From assembly GCF_964355755.1 (NCBI RefSeq), contig NC_092678.1:21362922-21426921 (forward strand): DNA of 64,000 nt. Reading direction: 5' to 3'. Numbering within the stretch: the first letter of the stretch is position 1; every line of letters begins with the position of its first letter. Shown here in pieces: positions 39,101 to 54,100 of the stretch. Under the pieces are notes generated by a model. That model was not told where the DNA came from, did no database searches, and saw only the letters and a program-made list of their open reading frames with translations. A program made the translations under genes and the position numbers. Source of the stretch: Antedon mediterranea (lineage: Eukaryota; Echinodermata; Crinoidea; Comatulida; Antedonidae).

Positions 39101-42100
39101 CTTAATTTACACACGTGAAACTTAACTCGATTATAGCCCTCTTAATAATTTACATTTTACTTAGCACTCTGCGTAACAAGGTTAGTACGCCAAAGGCGTA
39201 TTATCAATGGAATAAACAGAATGGGTATTTGTCTACGAATTTATTAATGTAATTTAAAGTCAATTTATCAAACAGAAATGTATCGGCATAAAAAAAAAAG
39301 AAAATGTGTAATTAATTAGTGATGATGACCATCTGATGATGACAGTTAGTGTTGGTGTCAAATAAAATACTATACAGTATAAGATAGGGTTCTACGCTGT
39401 ATGTTAAAGATGTATTGTCCACAAAAAAACCATGAAAAATGAAGATTAATTAAATCAGATTTTGTTATTTGTAGTTTTGCTAAACTTCTGCTGGAAAAAA
39501 AAAAGAACAATTTTTTCACTTATAAAATAACTAAATAAATGGTTACATTCAACCAAAACCCCATTGGCTAGTAGCCAATTTGACTATTTTTTGCAAACTT
39601 AGTTTTGTCAGGTAGATACATTTTTTTTGATGCGCGTTTGGTCAAAGTGGATAACTATTTATGTGACATTAAACATGGCATATTCAACAAAAAATGTTTA
39701 AGAATTATTTTTTCAGGTAGACAATACATCTCAACAAATTCATTAGATTCCTTACTCGCACTTGTCCTAATTTTGATGTTTCTCTTATTTCTCTTGAAAA
39801 TCGTAGAGTTGTTTTTGATATGTTTTTTTTATACAACTCATTCAATTCACGTTCCTTGTGGTCGTGTTGAATGCACAAAACGAGGTATCTTTCAGCGGTT
39901 ACCTAACACATTTAATAGGTTACTTGTTACTTGTTTGGATATTGATTTATTTTATGATAGTTTAAATGTATTTAAGGGTAAAATTGTTCAATCTCTTTAA
40001 TGTTGTTATCTTTGTTTATGTTTGTGTTGTTTGTATGAATACATTTTATATTTATTATGTTTAGATTCAACCTGTGGCGGTTTTATCGCTGTTGGTTGAC
40101 AACTGAATAAAATAAAAAATAAAATAAAAAAATAAATCTTATTATAAAGTTAACTCTACAGTAAACATTCAGAAGACATAATGTCAACTATTTATTTTAA
40201 TTTTATTTCTTGCATGTTTATTTTTTGTTATGATCAGCTTCGGCTGGATGGACCACCCTCGTAAAATATTGTTTAAATAAATACAATAAACAGCATCGTT
40301 GTCAAAATCAATCCTGACGGAGAAACTAAAGAGTCAATTGAGGAAACTGATTCAAATCAGGAAGTTTCAAGGATTGGCTATTCTTCAATTATTAGTTTAG
40401 ATTGTTTAGATAGAAACTATTAAAACAATACGATAAACTGTATAAAACCGAAAGTTTAATACACTAACACATTTCGCAAATCTATTGTTATTCCATATGT
40501 TTAAAGTTAGCTTAGTACAGTACTTTTGCTTGTACAGTACTTTTGCTTGTACAGTACTTTTGCTAGTACAGTACTTTTGCTTGTACAGTACTTTTGCTAG
40601 TACAGTACTTTTGCTTGTACAGTACTTTTGCTTGTACAGTACTTTTGCTTGTACAGTACTTTTGCTAGTACAGTACTTTTGCTTGTACAGTACTTTTGCT
40701 AGTACAGTACTTTTGCTTGTACAGTACTTTTGCTTGTACAGTACTTTTGCTAGTACAGTACTTTTGCTAGTACAGTACTTTTGCTAGTACAGTACTTTTG
40801 CTTGTACAGTACTTTTGCTTGTACAGTACTTTTGCTTGTACAGTACTTTTGCTAGTACAGTACTTTTGCTTGTACAGTAATTTTGCTTTGCGTAGAGTTG
40901 TCGGTAGATATGTGGTGGTTGGGGTAATGGTGTAGTTGAACAACTTCAGTGGCGGATCCAGAATTCTCGTATCATTTGCATTGTAATTTTCAAAATTTAG
41001 GGAATTTACCCAAATGAACTAAATAGATACTATAGAGAACATACAAGTTTTGAACCAACAAGTGTTTGAAATTTGTATAATTTGCGTTTTCTCTTCTTAC
41101 TGAACCACACCTTCCTTATGGTAGTAATACAGTATGACATCATCATGTCCATATATGGGCACATCACATTATTTTTGTCACATAAAGTTTGATATTGTAG
41201 AGCTTAACTGCGATTTAACTCTGATAGAGAAAAGAGTTTATAAATATAGCTTCTAAAATATGTCAATAAACATCATTGTATGTAGTATTTGGATTGTTAT
41301 TGAATTGTATATAAGAATTATTCAAAACTAATTTTGTAAATATATTTGGAATTATACGGCTCTTTGAATTATAGTCACCTTTGGTTTCCTGACTTGTTTT
41401 AATATCGGTTCTTCAAGTGGTCAAATATATAAATGAAATGATTCAAGAATGGCCTTTTACAACTGTTTAGTCCTAGTAAAAACATCAGCCCGGGATCTTA
41501 GCCTTCCTATAGAATCTTAAAGGGCCTTTAAGATGTTATAGGATCCTACAGGCTGCCTAGATATAGAATCTTATAGGCTGCTTTGGTAGCCTATAACCAT
41601 AGGATCATCTACACCTTTATACACAACAATAGTCAAAATATAGACAGTGTAATAAACAATAACAACAGCCCGTTATTTTAACCTTTGACATATATCAATT
41701 TTTCATAATCAATGATGGTGATTGTTAAAGTTGATTTCTGCAAACAAGCATAAAGTGTAATTAGTTGCTAGACATCACAGCTAATTTACTGGCAACATTA
41801 TTTAAACACATGGTGTAGTGTTTCGCATTATATAATATGCACAACTCTCACAAGTTGTATCCCACCAATTTACTACACAGACAATCAATAAGGTAATAAA
41901 AATATAGAATCTATGTTATTCCTTATGACCATTTACAAACAACGCAGATAGATACAGATTCTATATGGGACAACACAGTTTTCTGATTACCGTTACCGCT
42001 AGTCTGTGTCTGTGACTATATATAGTCTTTAATTTATGCTTCATTACAGTAAATAAATAAAATAAATGATAAATTCTCTTATTATGCCTTGGAATGTAAC

Positions 42101-45100
42101 TTTAAATTATCCTTAAATAAACGTTCCTGTCGAATAAAAGATGCCTTCGAATAAAAGATGCCTTAAAATTAGCTATCCTTAAATTAATTAAAATCACACA
42201 TAAGAAATACTTTAAATTTGATTGATTTATTGTTTAATGTGTAGTATGTTCACATTAAAATAGTGAAAGTTAAAAGCAGGCATAAAGAATGTTATATGAG
42301 CATACTTTCACATTCTCGTCGCGTACTAAATACGCATGTAAACATTGTGAGTGTCAAGTATGCGTTTAAAGGGTATTGCACGATAATTATTTATCGTGTA
42401 TCATACTCGAATTGAACAATAAATTTAGCATGATGCCTCTTAAAGTAGTTCACATAATGATAGTTTATACTAACGTCTGATTGACATCAATCAATGGGAA
42501 ATTAGAATAATTAGTTTCTAAAGCAACCTAGTTTAACCACAATAAAAAGTAACATCATAGTTTCGCTCCCGGTCATCTTTTCTTACATCCCAACCTTTCC
42601 CAATCATAAATAGCTGAAAAATAAAAGTAAGTCTTCGTGCCTAGCTTACCTGGATAAACCGACAATTGCTCATCTCTCCAGAGGGAGGGCTTAGACGTTC
42701 CCACGTGGGGCATGGTTGCGATCTAGTCTACTACTGTATGGTGCAGGGGTGTTCTAGGAACTTTTAACTAAAGTGTCCCCTTAATAGAGGTGTCCCCTCA
42801 ATAAAGGATCTATTATAGACCTATAGGCCTACTATTTTTTAATAGTTTTCCATAGTATTGCTTGATATTTGTTCTGTATTTGAAAAACTACTGTATATTT
42901 GGGCATATTATTACTGCCATATTTGGGTACAACATCCTTTTTTGTCAAACTAGTTGGATAGTGTAAACTCTATTGGAGTTAATTTCAACAAACTACTGTA
43001 TAGTAAAAATAGTTTTATACTATATTATATAGGTTTTCCTTTAAAAATATTTTCAAGACAACTTATCTTCTACTTTGCAATTCGTTATTTTTATATTTTT
43101 ATGGAGACTAGTATTACCATAATAAATCAATGTCTGACTAATGAAAGGAATCCTATACTTTAACATAACCTAAATAATTGCTGTGATTACATGCATCGTA
43201 ATGAAGAATATAGCATATGTGATTGCATGTATACAGCAATATGAAATAGAGTGATCATATATTGGAATTTATACTGTAACTATAGTAAATGATATGACGG
43301 TAAAGGACAGAATAGTTGATTGATGTTGAAAATATGATTATGATGAAAATGATGATTAAATGCGATTGCGCGTCTTCAGTAATATAAAATTTGAGTGATC
43401 ATTTTATTGAATATTAAGTTATAATAATGTTGATATAAAGTTTAAGGACAGCATAAGTGATTAATATTAAAAATGCGAATTTATTTTTATTTTATTCAAT
43501 TTAGATAAGATGGTAGTAGAAAACAGTACCGGTATATTATAATAATGTAAATTATTTTGTCAAAAATTAACACTAAAACAATATAGAACTCCTGATATAC
43601 AGTAGAACAACTCCTTCAAATTATCCCTTAAAATTATACACCCATATTCCCCTTTAATACAACTATAAGAACTTTAAAAATGTGTTAAACAATTGTTTAA
43701 AAAAAATGACATGGTACAAAATTTGTTTGACAAATGTAAGGATTTGGATAAAATCTGTTCCATCATCCCAGTAATTATTGACAAAACAACTCAACTAATT
43801 ATAATATATTATATTTTAAGACACAGCGACAGTACATCTGTAATGATATGTATGTTGTAAGCACAACTAGAAATTGGCCAGTAAATTGCATTTGTTTCTG
43901 ATGCACTCATTCAATTATTTTGTTCCATAAAAACTCGCAGCAAACATAATTTGGTTTAAAAAATGCAATTTAGTTTTGTACAAAAATGAAATTTGACACT
44001 GGAAATGAGTATTTATTTTAAATTATACTTTACATTAATAGTTCTTAGAACATTTTACATCTGATCTTTAAAAAAAAATAAAATTTCAGAACGGAAGTGA
44101 ATTTTATTTAAAATTAATGATATCCATCAAAATACCAACAGAAAAATGTTACTAAAATTTCATTTTTTAGCTAAAATGACAAATCAGAAATATTACTTCA
44201 TTGCAATGCGCCTTTTTTAGAAAATGTATAAAACCTTGCTATTAATTCTGTTCTGTTTTAAAATTTAAATTACAAATCTCAAATCTATTTGAACTACAGT
44301 AGATTAAAGCTTGGTTCCCATTAGGACGCAATGCAAGGACTTGACTTGACCAATGGCAATCGACAGTTTGAATAATCCATTGCTTGTGATTGGTCAAATT
44401 ACTTGCGTTGCACCCTAGTGTGAACCACACTTGAAGAGATTTTTTACCGCCAAAAGTTGACATTTCCACTGCAATATTTTCAAACCCTTCCATTTTTTAG
44501 TGAAGTTTTCCACATTATCCATCTCTCCCATTTCTTTTCTCACAACCTACCTATTGTAGCATAACTATGACAACATATTGTTGACAATATAGAATATATT
44601 TTCAAAGCTAGAATTTGCTATACTGAAAATCAAAAATTGTTTCAAGCCATAAGCATGGAATGTACGTCACTTAAGCCAACTAAAGAATTTAATCAAAATA
44701 TTTCACAAAAGATAACATGTGTATGATGTTTTAATTAACTAATCAATATTTCACATGAAATTCATGGTAGATGTTACCTGCAATATAAATAGGATATAAG
44801 AAGAATCAATGACATTTGGTATACTAGCCTGCAGCATATTGACTTTGCATGTAATAACACATGGGTTACTTTAGGTAGGCTTATTCAGGATTTACTCCTG
44901 CAAACTTATTTCAGGGCTAAAAATAGACGAAGGTGCATTGATATGCTATACAGTACTTTTCACTTATGCTGTACTATAATCAAGCTATACAAAATTCATC
45001 TCTGAAACTCATCTTTTAATTTGCTTTTTATTTTATTGCAAAACTTTTTGCCAATAACTGGAAAGTTAACATAATTTTCTAATAGTTTTAGATCTTTTTG

Positions 45101-48100
45101 TAAAATAACATGTTGAACATTACAACATGATAGAACATACAGTACAGGTAGCTTCAGCACTTCATTTTACTTGAGCTACAGTATCTGTAGTTGTCATTTT
45201 TTGCCATACAGTATAATTTATTTTATCGATAGACTAGTTCTGTCAATTTAGCCTATACATATTTTGTAGAATTAATAAATTACTAAAATTTTAACTTTAC
45301 TGTAAATTGAATAGTGGGTTGCTCAATGTAATACATTTTGCATAGTAATTTTGTTTATGAAAGTTTGGCAAACTTTTTTTCTCGTTTCCCTTTTTCTTGT
45401 ACCTGTGGGAATAAGTAATACCTAGTTTTGGAATGAATATGAATATTTTTATTGTCATTGTGAGTTCAAGGATTCTTACAGTAGTTATTTTTAATGTTTG
45501 AAGATAATACTGATTGTTAATGTTAGCGAAAAAGTCTGTATTATATTACGCTTAAGTTCACTTTTATTGTTACTGATCTTTTGACTCTGTTTTACTTGCC
45601 AAATATTAATGAAAACGACAGACAACCCAGTTTTATTGGACATTCCCAAACTAAAAAATGTAGGCCTATAGCATTTTTAAGGAGTTTTATATAGTAAAAT
45701 AAACATGGATATCCTAATACTGTACAGTGATGTAGCCACAAGAAATTTGGTGTGGTTTTCGCAAGAAAACGAAACATTCTCTATTCAAGGCACTGGGTTG
45801 TCAAAGGCCTCTGTGAAAAAAAGTACAACGATAGGCCTATTGGTGGCTACGGTCCTGTAATATATTTAAGGACACCAATAATAAAGTTATAAGCATCTTA
45901 TTAAATAGGTCTATCGCAATCAGCACCTGTTTCGTCCAGGCTAATGCAGGTAGATAAGTTTACAGCCTATGTGATAGCTTAAAATTAAAATCACGTAATT
46001 TTATACTAAAGATATTAATTTGCTGTTTAGTATGCAGACTTAATGCTCAGAGCATAATGTGCACAGTGCTATAATATGTTACCACTAGAAAGCTATAAAT
46101 TTGCTATAAACATATTGTGTTGTTGTTTTTCAATAATATTTTTCTTTTGATAATATGACGCAAACGTAACAATGTGAGCTAATACTATGATTTCTATTTA
46201 ATATGGAAATCCCTTTGTGTTTTCATAGATGAATGGCCTTATGTAAGCCTACCTATCTCAGATTGCTGATATTGTGAAACGGCCGTATATCAATGTCAGT
46301 GTCACATACAATCAAAATTGTAACTCTCCTTACAAGATACATAGTATTAAGATCTGGACTCTTATTTATGAAGTTTAACATCTTTTGAATTTCATTTTCA
46401 TTTTCAATACAATCTACTATTGTTTTCAGAATAATTGTCATTTTTCAAAGCAATTAATCATTAATGTACACATGACAGATTGAAAAAGAAACAAAGAATA
46501 CTAAAACATTAAATATATATAAATAAATGTAATAGAAGAAATAGAAGTCAAGATAAAAGTTCATCTTATGGAATGTACTTCTAGATTCTAAGATTTAAGA
46601 AAAAAATGGGTAAAAAAATATCTGCTTAGCTTATTTGGAAACTAACTTAATAAAATCAATGACAAAGTCAAGATGATTTTTTACTATTACATTGACATGT
46701 TTTGAAAACCAAAGATTTATCAAGATTTCATATAAACTTTGTCTTAAATCATTAATTTTGCGTCAGATTTATTAATAATTCTAAGCAAAATTTACTTAAT
46801 TTTGGTGCTTTAAACATTTCATTATTTGTCAATGTAAACTGAATAGAAAATAAAAAAATAGTCTATTTCGTGTCTAGCTTACCCGGATAAACCGACAATA
46901 GCCATTTCACGAGGAGAAAGGGCTATTGTTGGTTTGTAATTTCTCAACTTACATGTAATAATTGGCCATTTTTGGTACCCATAACGGCTATTGTTCGACG
47001 ATCATAAGTCATTGCATTGATTGAAGATAGGGACACTCCTCTGCCCCCTCCTTGAAGTAGGTCAATCTCACTATATGAGCTTCCTATCTGGATTGGACTA
47101 TTCAAGGAGTCTCCACAAAATTGATTATTAATTGTAGCCTGTAAATTATAAAATAATAAATGATTATATTAAACTTTTTTGGAAATATGATATGTAGTTT
47201 TAAACCTTCCAAATATCATTTTCGGTAATTTTGATGGCACCCTATGTGTATGAATGCAAGTTGGAACCCAGACACCATTTTGGCCGCCATATTGGATCCA
47301 AGTTGACACATAATTTTCAAATGTAAATTTGTATAACCAACAAATACACACTGCCTTTATAAATATTTTTTGTATAATTATCTTGTAAAAATTAGAAATA
47401 AAAATGCTTTTTAAATACTGCAAACTCAACAAAATATAACACAAAATATTTAAATTATAACCAATTTCTCAACTTGTTCGCAATTTAGAATGCACGCTAA
47501 TAATTATAATAATATACCTATTGCAAAAATGCTAAGTGCTTTACATAACTACTTATGGTTCGAAGACATATCCCTGTGGAATATTCCAGCTTTAGGAACA
47601 TCCCTAAAACTGAAATTAGAAATTGGTCGCTGTCTATATTCTAAATATAATAAGTGCTGCAAGGCTTAGAAGCGTGCTTTTGTATAGAATTTGCTATTAG
47701 ATTGTCAACAACTACATACTCTTCTGTGCATGCTCACAAGCTACATCGAAGTAGTGATAGCTTCTGTAACAATGACAATTTCTGAATTTTTGCACTGTAT
47801 TGAAAACCTTCTTTGATAAATTATTGTGGGTTCTATTTATTTTGTAATAGCACTAGCAACCTTTAATTTTCAGGATGCATTACAAGACCATGTGTCTATC
47901 GAGTAAAAAAAGTAATTCTGCACATGCTCAGAAACATGAGCATGTGAAGAATGAATTCTTAATAGCATCATGTGGTGCACTGTGAAAAACAAAAGGTAGA
48001 TAATAAAAACTCTAAAAACTTTATGTGACAAAAAAATGTGATGTGCCCATATATTGACATGATGATGTCATATCACTACCATATTTGAGCACATCACACT

Positions 48101-51100
48101 AGTTTGATAGTGTAGACAGCTTTATAGCCTACCATTCATTAACCTATTCTTATAAAGTTTATTACTTAATTTCTCTTACCATCGAACTCATACACACAGC
48201 ATCCTGGGAAAGAAATCGTAATCCTTGCGTGTCCCTGCCATCGTAACACTTTTGTATTCCCTTTCTAAACTTTGTCGCAATCATTTTCATAGTAAAAGCG
48301 CAGACGGCCGTGTTGTTTGATGGGACATCAGTGGTTCTATTTACGTTCTCGGCAAACACGCCAAGGATAACATTTAAGTCTACATCGTTGTCGTCGAGTT
48401 CTAAGTAGCCAGTTAAGTCCTCACCTACTGGTCCAAAATATGCAGCTTGTAAAATGTTGTAGTTACGAGTTTTATTTCCGTTTTCGCACTTCAATGGCAT
48501 TTCAGTGTAAGAGTAATATCCTGAAAAAAAAAAAAAGATGATGAGTTTTGAGCTACGTCTACACTTTCAAATAAGTTTGACAAAAAAAGTTTGATGTGCC
48601 CAAATATGGTAGTGATGTCCATCTGTATGGGCACATCACATTTGTTGTTGTCACATCAAGTTTGATAGTGTAGACAGAGCTTTAAAGATGCCAAAAGATT
48701 TAATACTGTATTATGGTTATAATCCAATGATAATATAATAATAATAATCCCACCCTTTAATTTTATACTGTAGATAAAAATAAAATAATTTGATACAATG
48801 TTACAAAGCAAAATGATGATGGTGGTATGTTGCATGATCATGTGAGGGCGTAGTTGACTGATTTGTCCATTATTTTTTAGGGTTTTTTACACACGAGATG
48901 CTGTATTACGAAATACTATGATACTGAACAAATATTGTTGAAGTTATAAAGTTGATTTTTTTTCGTTTGAATAATGGTGAGAAAACAATAAAACATGAAA
49001 TATGATATAACCGGAATATAATGTCGGCATTGTCACAATAGATGTTAGTAGGCCTACTTTGGAAAAATCATTCACGTTTTATTGGTTCCTGTTCTTATTC
49101 TTATTATTTCCTTTGTTTAAACCTAAAGACATTTAAGCGACATTCTATTATTATTTTACTCTACTCTTTTTTTTTTTTTCACTGGAAAATGTTGATATCA
49201 TTTGTATGACTTATCCTTTATAAAGCTCTGTCTACACTATCAAACTTTATGTGACAAAAAAAAATGTGATGTGCCCATATATGGACATGATGATGTCATT
49301 ATATCGTACCAATATTTGGGCATATCACTACCATATTTGGGCACACCATACTAGTTTGATAGTGTAGACAGAGCTTAATACATTTTTTGATTTATGAGAA
49401 AAAGACATTCAAACCATTCTTTGAGGGCTAACAAAGGGTTCCTGTTGTTGATGAATTATAAATAGGGCCCTTGTAGGCATTGTATTATGGTTATTCCATT
49501 TCCATGTACAGTATAGTAGCCACAGTTGTTGGCCAGAGATTTCAATTCGAGGAACTGAATTATTAAGTGGCTTTCCAAATAACAGTATGTAAAGGTTATA
49601 ATAAGAAATGATTAGTTAATTTATTCTCAATATTTTACTATGGCGATCCAATCAATCCAAGAATTTCTCTGGACCAATAGATAAGAAATATATAAACATC
49701 TTAAACCAATAATTAAACTTGCAAAAAATAAATTTTATTGCAGTTTTAATTATTGTAATATCACTACTTTCTAAAGTTGTATTAATTCTTTATAATGGTT
49801 TTATGTATGTAATGGTCCTTCCTATGAGCTATCATTGATTGGATATATGGCGCATTATAAATGCTTTTGTTGTTATGAAATTTTGTTTGGATATAAACAT
49901 AGTAAAGCTGGCTCTTTGAATTTTATGTACTAAAAGTGTTAAAAGTCTTATAGATTTCATCAATTGCTAATGCTTTGCAGTAGCTTTCTGTTTTTGAAGT
50001 ACACAGACTTACCACAGGAATTATGAATGATAATGGGCTTAGTTGACTGTATTGATAAACTGGGCATCAAGCTGAATACACAAAGTATTAAGTGCTGGAA
50101 TTTATGATCTTAGTTTGGCTTGTAATGCCACTGAGCTATTAAATAAGTTTAGTGAATGGTTTTCATTCTTGCTTGCCATTTTATAGCTTTAACTAGGATA
50201 AGTTGAGTCACTCCAGTCCTGATAACACCGAGATGGTGCTAACTGTACATTAAGCGTGGTTCATACTAGAGATGCAAGACGTAAACGCAACGCAGACGAG
50301 TTGACCAATCAAAAAAGTGAAGCTTGAATAACCCATCGATTGTGATTGGTCAAATCAATTGCGTTGCGCTTACGTTATTGCTTTGCGCTTACGTTTTTGC
50401 GTTGCATTTTAGTGGGAAACAAGCACTCTTGAATCGTTGTTTAGCAACACGAGGCATACTTCGATTTAGGTGCTGGAATGGACTTCCGTTTTCTCCCCTT
50501 TTTTTAAATTTCAAAACGCTTCAAGACGTGTTTGATTTTGTCAAGTTTGTTTTTCTCATGCTTTATAATTCATAACCATTGTTTTATTTGTGTGTCTGCT
50601 ACTACATTTGTTGATTGATACAATTGTTTACTTTAATTTACCCACACATCATTGTGACTTTTATACTATTTGTCTATCTGCATTATTAACAGGTTCTAGC
50701 CACAAGCCAAAGTAGATGCAAATTGTCTCAATTCCTAAGTTGTCAACAATTAGTATCATCCTGTCTGCCAAACCAGTACACTAATAGGTTTTATAATGAT
50801 TGTTCTAGGCATATCTATTATTAGTATGCACTCTCAGTGTTCTTTCAACTAATAAACAAATTCAGTGATTTCTTTTTTTTATAATTGTAAGCTCTGTCTA
50901 CACTAGTTTGATAAAAAAAAAAGGTGATGTGCTCAGAAATGGTAGTGCTATACTAATATGGTAGTGATATGGCATCATCATGTTCATATATGGGAATATT
51001 TTTTGTTTGATAGCTTATACAGAGCTTTAGGCACCAACACAATTATTCAGCAGTAAATACATTTTTTTTACCATTTAAACCTGTTTATGCAAAGTCTTTT

Positions 51101-54100
51101 TTGTGTAATCATACACAACTTTTTATTATAGTGATGCCTTCTACATTGAAACAAACTAGAATCGTATGTAGTTACTGTAGTAATCTCCACCCTCCTTACC
51201 ACCCTATTTAAAAATGAGAAAATAATGTTTAAAATGAAAAATATAGATAAAAGTTGATAGTGGTACCATGCTAATTAAAGATTGCATACTGTAGACTGTA
51301 AACCAAATATTGTATATTCTGAATTTCCCCTTAATTTAATAAAACAAACAAAGCACCACATAATTCAAATCGTGAATCATGTTTGTGACAGAACAAACAA
51401 ATCTGATATTGAAAGATACAGCAATTTGATAGTGTGCAATCATCTGATACAAATTAATAGACAAATATTGATTGTAATTTAATTTTATTACAAGTGGAGT
51501 AGCCAGATATTATGTATAGAGGTAAAATGACCCTTTACTGTACATACTATAGCGTACCCATAAATACCGTTAATTAAGGTATTGTTACATACAGTATATA
51601 GTGTGAATGGATTGTCCCCAACAACATAAAAAATAAAGATGAATGAAACAGAAAATAAAATTAAAATTTGAATACAGTAGGCTATGTTCTAGTTTTAATA
51701 GTTAAAAGTTACTCTCTTCTCCACAAAAAAAAAGTTATTAATTAGATATTATTACATACTGTACAGTGTGAATGGATTGTCTCCATAGACATAAAAAATA
51801 AAGATGATGATGAATGAAATAGAAAATTAAATTTGAATACAGTAGGCTATTTTCTAGTTTTAATAATTAAAAGTTACTTTTTGCATTATTCAACAAATAA
51901 TACAATTTTAAATTATTTGTAGGGCACAAAATATACTGTAGTATCATGATGGCACATTTTTGTATTATCAGTTCTTGCATCTTTTATCTTAAATACAGGC
52001 TTACACAATTTTAAATTATATTTTGTATAGTTTATGTTCTTGGTAAATTTCCGTATAAAATTGGTTTTATGCTAGCAGGTTCATCCTTTTATAATTATTT
52101 TTTATTTTTATTTATTTTTATTTTATTCAATCGAAACCAACAGCGATAACTACCGCCACTAACAGGTTTGATACAAACAAAGCCAAGACTGTTTAAAGCA
52201 CCTTGATTGATCCTGACATTGATCAAGGGCTTCTCTCGTCCAGTGCCCACCTTGACCCGAGGTCTGAGGCAGATACTAGATGCAGGGGCTGCCATAAGAG
52301 TCAGCAGTGCTGATTTCAAATGCCTAACGGGACCCCAGCTCCGTATACAGCACCCGCCCGTATACAGCACCAGCTATTTGTAGGTCACCTAAATGTTGGT
52401 GTTCTGGTGGATGTAAGAGGGGGGGGGGGGGAGGGAGGAAAGTCGGGAAGTTGAGGTCGGGGATGTCAAGGTGAGAATCAATTAGACTTCTTTTGTAGTT
52501 TAAAAATATTTTATCGACCAGAATGTCCATTGGAAAAATACCCGAATATTTAAACTATTACTATCTTAATGCTTCAGTGAAGATTTAGAAAATAATTGTA
52601 AACAAAAACTCGCAATCCAACATGATAAATACTGGATGGCCTTGAATGCGTTGAATAGAACCAGCACAGTACGGCCGTGCACAGAAACAATGAAGCTTGA
52701 AACTTTGTGTTGATGACAAATAAAAACAGTCCGCAATGAATGAATTGAATGCAGTCAGTTTAGCTTATCAAATATTTGTAGACTCGTGTACATGTACAAT
52801 ATTTTGTACAATATTTTAGGTTTATGTAAAAATGTGTAGAAACCAATTTGTTTCAAAATGAATAGTTCATATAAAATATTATGAGTTTTTTCAAATTTTG
52901 TTACAAATAATATTAATGGTTTTTTTTAAATAATACATATTCTCTAGGATTAAAAACTAAATAATATTAACAAACTATTGCTTCAATGGTATTTCAAATG
53001 CAAATATCCCGCGTGATATCCTGCGTGATATCCCGCGTGATGTATGTAAATAGCTCTCTTTATAGCTACAGTATACCAATGGATTGGTAAACACAATTGC
53101 CTTTAAAGGTTAAAAAAACAAGATTTCAATTTATCAATAGACCTAAATCCCCTCCTGACGTGTTCATAGACAAGAAAATTTACAAAAAGAAAAATTTTTG
53201 TACTTGAAATTTTTTAGCATAAGTTTGAATGAAAACCTTTACTCTCCTTCAAAGTTATAAAAATAAGTTAAATTGTCATGGCACACTTTTTTTACCTTTT
53301 CAATACATGACTTTTCAAATTAATAATTAACCATTATTACAGTATGCTATAATTCAATGTTGTCTTTATTGCTATTTGAAAAGTTTTTACCAATTAAAAG
53401 ACAAATAGTTATTGTTTTTATAACAATTTTTCGACCTATTTATATTTCAACATATCAGGGAATTTCATTTCATTTCATTTATTTATTCGACCAACAAAAC
53501 ATAATATACAATGTACAAATATGAAATTGGGACTGCTAAAGTAATATGATTACTGTAACTACAAGAGTCAGTAGTCCCATGATCTTAACTAAAATAAATA
53601 TATATTATTTTATAAACAAATAAAGTATAAAGCTGTGAGTATACAAAAAAAAAAAAAGAACAAATATGATTCAGAAAAATTAAATTAAAAATACAAAAAA
53701 AAAAAAAAATTAAAAATTAAATTTAAAAAAAAAGAAAAAAGAATTAAAGATAATTATCATGAAGGAAAGAGTCAATAGATGATACAAGATGAGGAAAAGA
53801 TTCAGTAACAGCTAATTGGCGTAATGAGGACGGTAACTGAGACCAAAGCTTAGGGAAGCTCTTCCCATATCTGGTTTTACACCATTCATTTGTTTCTATG
53901 AAAATAATAATATATTTAAACCTATGTTTTTATTGTACAGTAGCTATTCTTTTATCAAATAAATACTGGGAAACTGATGAGAACATCTCCATCAAGATTC
54001 TTTTCATATAAAATATCCAAAGAGGAACATTGAATCAGTAATAAAACAACTGACATGATCCATTTCGTATTAAATTTCCATTTCTTTAATTAACCTATGA

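Larger units (their letters stand above)
34164..46952. other. Large MET-like intron (about 12.8 kb)
   Basis: No convincing extra exon is seen. The intron holds a 55-bp array, a tRNA-like pseudogene, a 160-bp array with ATGGCGGCCAT, a family C MITE, a LINE fragment, a 17-bp array, two partial family A MITEs and a family B MITE, each listed. The stretches between them (35300-37200, 41210-42890, 43000-44300, 44440-46860) are AT-rich and otherwise unremarkable. A sequence of about 30 bp (ctagcttacctggataaacc) occurs at 42640 and again at 46870, where it starts a hairpin (aaaccgacaatagcc with its inverse). Confidence 0.6.

Noticed and set aside
40485-40787. 100-residue open frame with [12 protein letters not shown] repeats
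   Set aside because: It is the 17-bp minisatellite read in three rotating frames; no splice sites or homology.
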